Source: Cannabis sativa
Lineage: Eukaryota; Streptophyta; Magnoliopsida; Rosales; Cannabaceae
Direction of reading: 5' to 3'
Length of the DNA: 64,000 nt
NCBI RefSeq assembly: GCF_029168945.1
Contig: NW_026870037.1
Span: 2,790,001-2,854,000, forward strand
This document shows, piece after piece, positions 48,256-58,478 of this stretch. Made by a program: the position numbers and the translations under genes. How positions within the stretch are numbered: position 1 is the first letter of the stretch; each line of letters begins with the position of its first letter. The notes beneath the pieces are model-generated. The model worked only from the letters and a program-made list of their open reading frames with translations. It ran no database searches and was not told where the DNA came from.

Positions 48256-51200
48256 TTAGGATACACTGATGCCAGCAAGTTCTAGTTGTGCAACCGCAGT
48301 ATTGATGGCATCAATAACATCCATCTTACCATTACTCACTGCTTCATCCATTGGGGTTCTCTCATAGCTGCACACATAACCCATAACAATAATGACCTTA
48401 AATAAACTTCATTAAATTACAACAAAAAAAAAAAAAAATACTTACCTATTAAGTGCACTTACGCTAGCTCCAGCCAAGATCAATTTCTTAACCACCTGTA
48501 TAAAAGGAAGAATTTCGGTCAATGGAACTTGAGAATAGCTTAAGAAAAAAGCTTGTACATTAATTTTATTAATACCTCAACATGCCCATTAAGGCAAGCC
48601 CAGTGTAAAGGTGTGTTGTTCTCCGCATTAGTAGGATTAAGTTCCTGCTTAAAAGAAGAATATAACCATTAAAAAAACTAAAGAAAAGGAAAAAGACACT
48701 ATTTATGAGTTTCTGAACATGTGAAAGAAAATAAATTGGAGTCCATTGTGTTGCAGAATTTCTTTATCTCCAACGATAAACCGAAGTAAATTTAGTTTGC
48801 AATAATCAGAAATATAATTCCTCCTTTCCATGCTTTTTCTTTTATAACTTTATTGTAAAAGTAAGTTGGTTCTTAATATTTGAGTTTCAAGTGGTTATAA
48901 GCATAGTCTAGTGGTTTCACAACTCTCCTCACAAAGAGAAGGTCCTAAGTTGCAACCCTCCTCTCCCAATATGAAAAAAGAATGAGCATTGCTATTGGGC
49001 ACCAATGGTGCCTAGCACCCTTAAGACGTGTCCCTTTACGATTGGCTAGCGATACTCCCTAAAAGCTATTATATTAAATTATATGAGACCCGGTACTAAA
49101 TTAGACCAATAGCAATATTAACACGTAGGAGGGTGCTTGGCACCACTGGTGCCTTTTAGCATCTCAAAAAGAATATTTGAATTTCAAATTTCAATAAACA
49201 ATCAATATGAACTTTTATTGGAAACCTAAGGACAGTACCATGATTTTACACGGAGGATCTAGAGTCTCATACAACAGAGTTCAAGAACCATAAAAAAAAT
49301 GATAGGCAGCAAATTAAAGGCTTTAAGAAATCTGACTAAAACGGCCATTTATATCAACTCAACAAATAGCCACATGAAAAATAAATAAAAAATAAAATGA
49401 ATGTTGGTAAGGCAAGAATCTCACCACTCTTTTACTGATTAGGTATTCCACGATGTCAAGATATCCATTAGCACAAGCCATATGTAGTGCTGCACGAAAA
49501 TGTCAAGTTATGTTAACTATCAACTTATGCGAGGCACAACAAGAGGAATAACTAACTGAGCTAAGCTATGTTGTTTTACTTAGCTGAGTTGTCTTAGTAG
49601 TCTTATAGTTATTAGTGTTGTTATGTTTCTGTTTGAGTTTGTTAGATTTCTGTTAGGAATTTTATTCTGTTGGAGAAGTAGTTAGTTTTAAGAATATATA
49701 AATAAGTGAATTTGAGTTGTAATAATCAGTTTTAAACTCCTGGAAGATTGGCTATCCTGAATTAGCTACTGTTATTATTTATAATGTGTTGGACTTGGTC
49801 TCTAATTGAGACTAGGATTTGGAAATAAATGAGGGTTTTTCTAGTTTTGGTGAAAGGTTCTTGGATGAATTCTATCAAATTAAAATAAAAAGAATCCTTG
49901 TATTGGTTTCAGTATGATAATGGTACTGATGTTTCAGCCATTACATAAAATTAGCATAAATTCTTCAACAAGCCTACTTTTGGAGAATATAAGCTAGAAG
50001 CTTACAAGCTATTAGTATCGAATAACAACAATACTGACCAATCATCAAGTAGCAAGGAAAAAAAAATACTATAAAATCCCTAGGGTTCAATATATGTACA
50101 GCCACCAATACTCTAATTAGCACCACCTTCAACTTCAACCTTCATTTCACTCAAAACTAACATTATATAGCGAAAACCCCACTTTCTACATTGCTATTAT
50201 TCTTCCTCCCGAAAGCTTCCCTTCCTTTCCAGAGTTCAAATCTTTACATTTAAGTAGTGCACACTCCAATTTTTAAGACAAAGTAAATAGGAAGTTAATA
50301 ACACTCGCAAATTCAAAACCATAATTTGGAATGCATTATATTTCTAGAAATTTAGAAGTTGATTGTTAGGTCCTTGCTACGTTTCACTTATGCGAAGAGA
50401 GGTAAGAGGCCAATGGTCCTAGGGTAGTTTGGTTAGGGAAGCTTTTGTAAAGGGTGGGATGGCTTTGAGATGAGCTGAGAATTGTTCACTAAATCTTGGA
50501 GAACTCTAGTCTCTTGGACATTAATGGAAGCAAACCACATGTCTGACTATATGAGTGAACCACCTTGAATCAATTACGCACTTGTTAACATACATATACT
50601 TTCTTCCTTGCTAAAATACTCTTTGAAGAGATTACATATTTGCAAAAACACAATTTCCTGAAAATAGTCATTGTGATAAAACAAAGAGTCACCCATGCAG
50701 ATTTCAAGCCAAGCCATTTCTCTAAGACTCTGCATGCTATGTAAACAGGTGGGAAGAATCTATCTCTTATTTAAGTAAGTTAATGGATGTTTTCATCTAG
50801 TTTTCAATACTCTCAAACATTAATACATGTACGATGTTTTGTTATTGAAGAAAAAATAAATAGATACATACATATTACATATAATAAAAAATCAAAATTC
50901 CCATTTCGTGTAAAAACAAAAACAGAAAAAAGATTTTTTATCAATTCATCTATCCAATAAAATGATTAAGAAAAAAAAAACTAGAACATATTTTTACCAT
51001 TTCCTCCATCCAAATATGATCGTAAATAATTTTAATGAATACATGAAGAAAGAAAAATCTAACCTGTTCGACCCAGTGTGTCCTTCAAATTGAGAGAAAT
51101 GCCAGTTGAGACTAAGATTGTGAGATCATCAATGTCACCATATCTAGCAGCCTTTTATGCCCAAAGTAGAAAAGCAGATAACATAAACAGCGTAGCTCAG

Positions 51201-51343
51201 TTTGTATGTGGTTTAATAAATTTATAGTAAAAAAATAGTTCAATAAACAGAGAACGAGATACCTCAAGCAAGGCTTCAATATTCTCCGGCGAGGTGGTAT
51301 CGACGGCAGTCTGCTCTGCCTCGGCTGAGTTCTCCATCCCCAT
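48256..51343 (-). CDS. Small ankyrin-repeat protein, six exons
   Basis: Coding sequence complement(join(48256..48367, 48446..48495, 48576..48644, 49425..49489, 51064..51151, 51263..51343)), 154 residues. All five introns have GT/AG borders and every junction keeps the frame. The protein starts MGMENSAEAEQTAV and carries about four ankyrin repeats: residues 25-55 (LEAARYGDIDDLTILVSTG), 56-87 (ALHMACANGYLDIVEYLIS), 88-119 (TPLHWACLNGHVEVVKKLI) and a final 120-140 (RTPMDEAVSNGKMDVIDAI). The protein is almost entirely ankyrin repeats, like the small Yar1-type ankyrin proteins; a role as a protein-binding chaperone or scaffold is inferred from fold only. Intron 2 (49490-51063) is long and intron 3 contains a SINE and a MITE. 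No signal peptide or membrane segment is seen. Confidence 0.92.
48893..48983 (+). mobile_element. tRNA-derived SINE head in ankyrin intron 3
   Basis: The sequence has a polymerase III A box (TAGTCTAGTGG, 48904-48914) and a B-box-like aagttgcaacc (48947-48957) about 33 bases apart, the layout of tRNA-derived plant SINEs (Au-like). The tail is interrupted by a MITE at 48984. It is antisense to the ankyrin gene. The B box is mutated, so activity is unlikely. Confidence 0.6.
48984..49165. mobile_element. Mutator-like MITE, second family, copy C, in the SINE tail
   Basis: A 182-bp element from GAGCATTGCTATTGGG to ccttttagcatctc with strongly paired ends (ggcaccaatggtgcc / ggcaccactggtgcc). It is flanked by perfect 9-bp repeats AAAAAGAAT (48975-48983 and 49166-49174). 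It is the best preserved of three related copies in the window. Confidence 0.85.
49490..51063 (-). other. Long intron 2 of the ankyrin gene
   Basis: A 1574-bp intron. The part at about 49555-49900 on the + strand (tgttatgtttctgttt..., atatataaataagtg) has the feel of an LTR or TRIM insertion. I cannot define its ends. The remainder shows nothing recognisable. Confidence 0.4.
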
Positions 51344-51588
51344 TTTTCCAGATTCTGCAAAACCCGACAGGGGTTTCGTTCGATTTCCTCGTTCTTATTA
51401 TCAGGGCTTTTCCATAGGTCTCGTCTTATAACTGAGAAGCCCGTTCATTTCAACATGGGCTACCAGGGCCTAACTGAAAATTTACATTTATTTACAAATA
51501 TATTAGTTTTTAAAAGTTAAGGGCAAAAGAAAAGATTTATTTTTCAAAATACAAAAAGAATATATTTTTTATTATTATTTTTAAATAT
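51344..51588 (-). promoter_or_regulatory. Probable promoter region of the ankyrin gene
   Basis: This short interval separates the ankyrin start codon from the next transposon. It contains TGGGCT (51456-51461), matching the plant site II element TGGGCY common in promoters of housekeeping and ribosome-related genes, and a nearby gggcct. The location of the transcription start is not evident. Confidence 0.35.
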
Positions 51589-51878
51589 TGTTGGCGTAGA
51601 AATTTGGTCAACGCTCGTTGGCTAGATTGGTGAGAAGAAATACAAGTTAAGTAAGTAAATAGAGAAACACGAGATTTATTATAGTTCACTCCTTATATCG
51701 CGACGGTAATGAAGTTGCGTTTGCTTCGAGTTTTTATTCCTCACGAGAATTACAAGAAAATTGACTAAGGCAAGAGCTCTAATTTCTAGAGATAGAAAGT
51801 AGAGAGAGATGCTATGACCTTATGGGCTCTTTTTTGAATGTGGAAAATGAACTAGTAGAACTCTCATTTTATAGGGAA
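51589..51878 (-). repeat. 3' end of an LTR, split by a later solo-LTR insertion
   Basis: On the - strand this segment ends ctacgccaaca at 51589, a plausible LTR terminus, and contains CTATAAAATGAGAG at 51861-51874, a TATA-like promoter box. It is broken at 51878 by the solo LTR and continues after 53775. Gag remnants of a Sirevirus-like element on the same strand lie at 56.5-58.4 kb, so I infer this is that element's 3' LTR. The total extent of the LTR is uncertain. Confidence 0.45.
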
Positions 51879-51883
51879 TGATG

Positions 51884-53770
51884 TGTTGGAAATTATTTTA
51901 CCAGGATCTTAGATCTACTCACAAGTATGTTTATTAACACCCTAAATATGAACTTTCTAAAACGATGAAATAAACACATATAAAGTTTAGGAAACCTTAC
52001 ATTGGGTGCAGCGGAATATAATGACTCCTTCCGTTCAGATATCTAGCCCTTGATTCCTTTCTGTAGCAGAGCATTATCAATATCTCAACCTGGATCTCTT
52101 TCTCTGAATCTTTGATGCTGAAACTCCTTTTGTTGAATGTCTTTCTTCACGATCTTCCTCACTATGATTGAGGTATCACTTGATGTGTGTGGGCACTACT
52201 CTCACACTAAGATTTTCGAAATTGAAGAGGGAAGTAGAAAGAGAAGGGTCAGCCAAAGATAGGGAGAGAGAAGGCTCAGGTTTTCTGAACCAGAAGACTC
52301 AAAAGAAAAGTCTAATTTTCCTGAAGCCTTCACTATCTATTTATAGCATTCTACTAGGGTTAGATTTGAATTATATGGCATTAAAATAATGAAAAAATCA
52401 ACTTAAAATACACACAAAGGTGGTCGGCCATACCTTTAATGGATTGGGCCTTGCTTTTTGCAATTTTGCAATTTTAACACCTTTTGTATCTGATTTTCTC
52501 AAAAATGCCAATTTCCTAATTCAACCATTTAAATATCAATTCTAACTATTTAATAACTATAAATAATTATTAAATAATATTGTCATTTATCATATTTATT
52601 AATTGAACCATACAAAGTATCATAATTAACAAATATGCCCCTATAAACTCTTTCTTTACAATTTCGCCCTTACTTAGTGAAAATTTCACAAATTGACATT
52701 TGTGAATTATAATTGATTAATCAAAACCAATTACATGAGTCTTACAAGCAATATTATCTCAACTAATGGGGGGACCATGGGTCTATATAACCGAGCTTCG
52801 AATAAGTAGATCAAGAATTTAGCACTAAAATTCACTAACTTATTAATTCTTCGTTGAATCCACGCATAGAACTTAGAATTGCACTCTCAGTATATAGAAT
52901 GCTCTATATGTTCCACCATATAGACACATCATTAGTTATCCATTGTTATAATCCTAATGTGATCAATTATCCTCTATATGAATGATCTACACAAGAAAGT
53001 GGATTAAATTACCGTAACACCCTACTATGTATTTTATCCTTAAAACACTTGACCCCGTATAAATGATATTTCAACTTATGTGAAATGAGATCTCCACCAT
53101 TTATTTTCGTTTGGTCAAGCTCGAAGGTGATCATCCTTTGCTTACTATTCGCCAGATAGAAGCTATAGATTCCATGTTTATGCTAGCGCTCCCACTCAAT
53201 TGCACTACCGTGTTCCCAAAAAGTACGTATCACCCTGACTTAAAAGTAGGCTTAACTAACAATTCAAGGAACACGAATAGCCTTTCAAGATTGAGCCTAA
53301 TCATAACAGGATTAAGATCATTTGATCTAGGATCAACTAGGCGATATTGACTTGAATAGATTTTACGGTAAGTTTGATTAAATCTAAGTCAAAGTTCAAT
53401 ATCGGTCCCTTCCGATGCATACTCCATGCATCCAACCTGAGCTTTACTTTAACCAATGCTCTGGAAAGAACATAGCACTTCTCCAAATGCAAGTAAACTC
53501 TGTTGTAGATTATCATATCAGTAAAACCCTGTGTCTGATAAATCTAGGAAACTTTATTCACATAGTCATGTTTACTTTCCAATGTGTTGACGGCACGATA
53601 AACAGGATCAAGTATGTGAAAAGGGTTTCAGATGAATTTATACATTATGTACATATAATCATGAAATAAATCATGTGAACCATGCAACATTAAATGTTAT
53701 TTCTGATCTATATTAATAAGTAAATCTGATTATATTGAAATGAGTTTTATTTAGGGCATAAAACCCAACA
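51884..53770 (-). mobile_element. Copia solo LTR with TGATG target duplication
   Basis: A complete 1887-bp LTR: on the - strand it runs from TGTTGGGTTTTATGCCC at 53770 to aatttccaaca at 51884. It is flanked by the identical 5-mer TGATG at 51879-51883 and 53771-53775. With no internal sequence, this is the product of LTR-LTR recombination. It is the same family as the LTRs at 2222, 12268 and 58479. Short reading frames inside it (for example 52168-52389) are accidental. Confidence 0.9.
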
Positions 53771-53775
53771 TGATG

Positions 53776-54119
53776 TCCTATTAAAATAATAAAAAAAATA
53801 TTTAAAAAAAAAAACACTTTAGGCTGATCTTGGTCATTGATGATGATCTAATGGCTACAATTGACTCTTGATGAAAATCGTCAATTTTTAGAACTTGAAT
53901 CTCGTCTATTGGATCATTTTCGTGTAATTTGAGGAAAAAATTGCTCTTGTCTTGAGGAGGAATTATGGACTTCAAATATTCGGAATTGTAATATGGGTGT
54001 GAGAAATGACTTGAAATAGCTTTGAAAGAGCTTTGAAATGCAAGTTGAATCACGTCAATGAATCAACATTGAGGGAGTTATGATTGTTTTATTGAATGTT
54101 ATTCAGGACCTAACACCCA
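53776..54119. other. Continuation of the split LTR region
   Basis: Sequence resumes here after the solo LTR. It is AT-rich, has no supported gene, and leads into the repeat array that follows. Confidence 0.35.
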
Positions 54120-55850
54120 AGTTGACACCCTGTGCCCAAGTTGACAAACTGACGTAAACCTAGACGCTGAGTGAGTAAAAAAATGCCCTAGACTTGTATT
54201 TCTTGATGCCTTAGTGACATACTGACATCACTTAGTCGATTTCTTAGTTTTGATGATGTTGTTCACCAATTCTCGAAGATGTCGTTTTTTTGTGAAATTG
54301 GGTAGACTTGAAACTTCTTAATTTTGTCGATATTCCACCTTGTTGAGAGGTGAAATATCAAAGTGTAAATTTGACTTTTCACAAGTTGTAGCTCTCATTT
54401 ACTACAAAAAAAAAAAAAATAGTCAGATACTTGAGACGAAATTGAAATCAAATAAGTAGAACCCAACGCACCAGGTCACACGTCAATTTGGGCGTTGGGT
54501 GCTCTTCGGGGTGTTTCACATGGCTCGTTTTAATATTTCTATGGCATTCGAGATTGCGAACAAGGTCTCCTATCCCATTTTTTTTTTTACCAAAATAAGA
54601 AGAATGCCCAGAGAAAATTTGTATTTAAGGAGCATAAACATGCGAACCAGGTTCCATGTCAACCTAGGCGCAAGGCCTAGTGCCCACGTCAACCTGGGCC
54701 CTAGGTCCCTATTTCGACCTTAAACGATCTCGTTTTCTCCTCGAGATTACTTGTATCTTCGTTATTTCTGAATACAGAAAAGATTTCCAAAACACTTTTC
54801 AAGAAAACTGATTGGAAATAGCCCAGGTTGACATTTAGGCCTAGTGCTAGTGTCAACTTGGGCACTGGATCCAGCTTTTTGCCACTAAATGGTTCTGTTT
54901 GATTCCCAAAAACACTCGTATCTTAATTATTGGTGAAAACAGAGAATATGCTCGAAAGACTTCTCAAAAAAACTATTTGGAAATGGCTCAGGTTAACAAT
55001 ATATCAACTTAGGCGCTGGGCTCAACACCAGGTCAATCTGGGTGTTGGGTCCCAAATCTGGCTCCTAGATGGCTCTGTTTATTTTTCAAAAGCATCCAAA
55101 TCTTAATTGTTGATGAAAACGGAGAATATGCCCGAAAGACTTTATCTGAACTGCTGTTGGAAGTGGCCCAAGTTGACAATATGTCAACCTGTGTTTGGTC
55201 CTAGTTTTGGCCTCCAAGTTGATTTGTTTCTTCCCGAAAGTACTTGATTCCTCGTTTTGGATGGAGAAGAATAAAATTCTTGGGATACTTCTTCAATATT
55301 ATGGTTGGAAGCACCCTAGGTTGACAAAATGTAAACATGGGTGGTGGGTGCATCACCAAGTAGCCCGGGGTCTGGGTGTCCGGGTGCCCCAAACGGAAAG
55401 TGTTCTGATTCTAATTTTGATTATGATGCCTCTAACATATTCGTGATAGGTCTTATTCATGTCTAAATACAAAGTTTGAACCATTTTCACTAAGAGGGAC
55501 CCAAAAATTAAAACTCTAGTTGGAAATGTCAACCTGGGCTTTTGGTGAAAACCCTAGGCGCTCGGGTTGACTTCTGGGATGTAGTTTTGTCTTTTTTTTT
55601 GGTTTCCAAGCCTTGGACTTGGATTCTTCTTGTCTTTTTGGTTCAACATACGGAAAGATAGTGAGTTAGAAACAACTTGGCAAGATCCAAAAAACCATTT
55701 TAGAGTTCTCAGAGTCAACCCAAGCGTAGGGCTAGGGACCCCTCCCAGGTTGACTATTATGACTCGAGACTACTCAACTCCGAGATATTTTTTTACTTAC
55801 CACGTGTCAAACATTGATGTCCACATCACCATGGTCAGTTTTTAGGTAAA
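54120..55850. repeat. Degenerate tandem array, period about 150-180 bp
   Basis: At least six diverged units each carry a gtcaacctgggc / ggttgac motif, then a cgttt or ctgttt stretch, gaaaac-gagaatatgc-cgaaagac, and a ttggaaatggc-c segment. Two neighbouring units (54895 onward and 55075 onward) are exactly 180 bp apart and align base for base over most of their length; others are spaced about 150-165 bp. The reading frames here are not conserved between units. The array lies between the split LTR and the gag remnants, so it may be part of the LTR or the 3' untranslated region of that element. Confidence 0.7.
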
Positions 55851-56458
55851 CAATTTTCCCCCAAAGTCAACTTTAAACTTGTGTGAGGTTGACTTAATGA
55901 CGTGAACCCCATTTCATACGAAACTACTAGGTGGGCATCAATTTTGACAATCTCAACAATTGTTTTTTGTTCTTCAATGACTGCTAGTGGGATTAGGAAT
56001 TTCGAAAAATGTATTCCCTGATGAAATAGGGAATTCAAAATTTAAAGATAAAAGAAAAGAGAGAAAAGTAAAAGATAATAGCATTTTTCTCTCTCTTATC
56101 TTTCTTTTAAAATTTATATTTAAATTCACTCCTTATTGGTTTAGGAGTGGAGGAGAATAATTGCTATAAATAGAGAACTCCTCTAATCACTTTCCCACAC
56201 TGTTTTACACGTCTATCAGAGAGAACTGAGAGTATGAGAGTTCTGCTTCCATCAGTTCTTCAAGTGTTCTTCAATTTTAGGTTAAAATTTCAAATTTTTT
56301 AAATTTTTTTCGTCTCCCCTTGTAAAGCCCAATTTAAGGATTCTAGATCTTGTTGGAAATTCTTGAACTTCATTGATAAGACCTCCGAAAATCAAAAATA
56401 TGATTTTCATGTGAGCCATTTTAGTTGAAATTCTCTATTCCTGCAAGGTGCAGTTTGT
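55851..56458. other. Promoter-like and hairpin-containing segment
   Basis: No gene is seen. There is a hairpin at about 56036-56117 (aaagataaaagaaaagagag paired with ctctctcttatctttctttt) and, on the + strand, a good TATA box TATAAATAG at 56165-56173. This could be the promoter part of another LTR in + orientation, but I cannot find its ends. Confidence 0.35.
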
Positions 56459-58399
56459 TTAATTTTGTCTAAAATATGCTATGATATTTAGCTGGTCTAA
56501 GTTGAGTAGACTTGAATTGAATGCAAAAATGTCTCGTATGAGAACACTAGATTTGAGCCCTTGCAAGACAATTTCATCAAGAATATTATACACATAACAA
56601 TAATTACTATCAAAGTTCACAGTATAACCCTGATCACAAATTTGACTAATGCTAAGAATATTAGCTTTTAGTCCATCAACCAACATGACATTCTTTAGTC
56701 TAGGAAGCCCTTCAAAATTGAAAGTTCCTATCCCTATGACTTTTCCAACAAGACCATTACCAAACGTAACTTCTCCACACTGCATTGGTCTAATGTTCAC
56801 AAGATATTCTTTTTTCACCTGTCATGTGTCTAGAACAACCACTATCAAAGTACCACATGTTAGTAGCAATAGTTTTAAAACAAGAAGAACCTACCAAACA
56901 TTTATTTTTGACAACCCATTTTTATTTTTGTAAAACATGTTTATTTCCAAGGTAATTAGATTTAAACATGTTTTGCATAGTGATGCACTTAAGTCGAATG
57001 TGACCTTTTATCCCATAAAAATGGCAAATATGGATGAAACGTCTTCCATTCCCTTTGGAATTGTCAAACCTACCGTGCTGTTTCTTTTCTGTAACAACAG
57101 AGTGTTTTACTGAAGTGACAGAATATTGAGAGGTAGAAACAGTTCTTCCAGAAACAAAAATATCAAATTTAACAAATGTGGATTAGAAACATAACCTAGA
57201 CCAGCATGATTAGTTTGGCCTGATTTTTTAATTTTTTCAAAAATGTTGGAACCTAGATTTAACATTTTGACATTCTTTTAAATATTTTTAAGTTCCTTAG
57301 TCAAAGAAATAATTTTAGACTCTTTTAAAGACGGTTCAGATTCACAATATTTAATTTTTTCTTCCAACTCATTAATGTTGTTACACAAGTCTTTATTATC
57401 TTTAACCAGGAAACGGTTTTCAACACATATTTCTAACTACTTACCAAACATTACCTTGTAAGATTCCGCCATAGAGTTCTCATCAATTTCTGACTCATTA
57501 GATTCGGATTCAGCTTCTTTCTTGTTGTCATTGATCAAGATATTATTCATGCAAATGGTTTTTTCTTTTTCCTGCACATTTCTTGACAAAACATTTGTTA
57601 GAGCAACCTTTTCTTTTTCATCTTCATTACTTTCAGAATTATCACTCTAAGTAACATTCAATCCCTTTTTATTTTTCTTTAAGGTATTGACACATTCTGA
57701 TTGAGTATGACAAAATATTCACACTCTCTGGATAGAATGCCTTTTTTAAAGTTAGATGAAAAAGGTTTAGAGGGATTGTTACCTGAAATGTTACCTTTTG
57801 AGGTTTTTGAAAAATTCTTTTTATTTCTAACAAATTTCATGTATCTTTGGAATTTTTTTGCCAACAAGGTCATTTCATCATCATTTTTGTCATTAGAAAC
57901 AATATTTTCAGAGGCATTGAATGCAATACCTTCGCTTTTCTCATTCGAGAAACTTTGCTTACTCTTTTTCTTGATCTGTTGATTTAACTCAAAAATTCTT
58001 AAAGAACCCATGAGTTCCTTAACCTTCATTTTGCCAAAGTCTTTTGTCTCTTCCATTGCTAGCAATTTTGTGTCAAACCTGTTAGGAAGCACACGAACAA
58101 TTTTCCGAACCAAGACAAATTCATTTAATTTTTCTCCCAAGGCAAAAAAACTCATTAGAAATATTAGATAATCTTTCATAAAAATCAGGCAAAGTTTCAG
58201 TTTTTGACATTCTTAATTCATCAAATTTAGTTTGTAACATGGTAAAACGTGATCTTTTCACATCAGCGGTACCTTTAAACTGAATTTGATGGATTTCCCA
58301 TGCCTCCTTTGCACATTCACAAGATAAAATTAATTTAATAAAGCCTTCACCAACACCATTAAAAATAGCATGTAAAGCCTTATTATTATAACCAGACAA
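56459..58399 (-). pseudogene. Sirevirus-like Copia gag and protease remnants
   Basis: On the - strand, in order: a Copia gag (from 58399: AKEAWEIHQIQFKGTADVKR, RFTMLQTKFDELRMS, then VRKIVRVLPNRF and EETKDFGKMKVKELMGSL), a zinc knuckle (57027-56986), a protease-like DSGCSRHMTG (56846-56817) and a gag-pre-integrase segment ending at 56459 (VTFGNGLVGKVIGIG, NILSISQICDQGY). The gag is frameshifted at a T7/A7 run near 58145-58151 and again around the A-run before 56818. The second cysteine of the zinc knuckle is replaced by tyrosine (CHFYGIKGHIRLKC). Integrase and reverse transcriptase are missing at the lower end, and the upper end is cut by the Copia LTR at 58479. Confidence 0.8.
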
Positions 58400-58478
58400 T
58401 TTTTCATCTTCAATAGTCCAATTAAGTTCAGGTTTTACCTTACTATTACCTTCCTCATCAGTTTCAGTAGGTTGTGAC

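Noticed and set aside
48904..48957. Possible tRNA gene
   Set aside because: A and B boxes are present but no cloverleaf stems can be formed and the B box is altered; it fits a SINE.
49555..49900. LTR or TRIM insertion in ankyrin intron 2
   Set aside because: Suggestive composition and TATA-like stretch, but no terminal repeats, primer-binding site or target duplication could be defined.
52168..52389. 73-codon frame on the + strand
   Set aside because: Inside the solo LTR and antisense to it.
54499..55446. Frames of 62-83 codons in the tandem array
   Set aside because: Not conserved from one repeat unit to the next.
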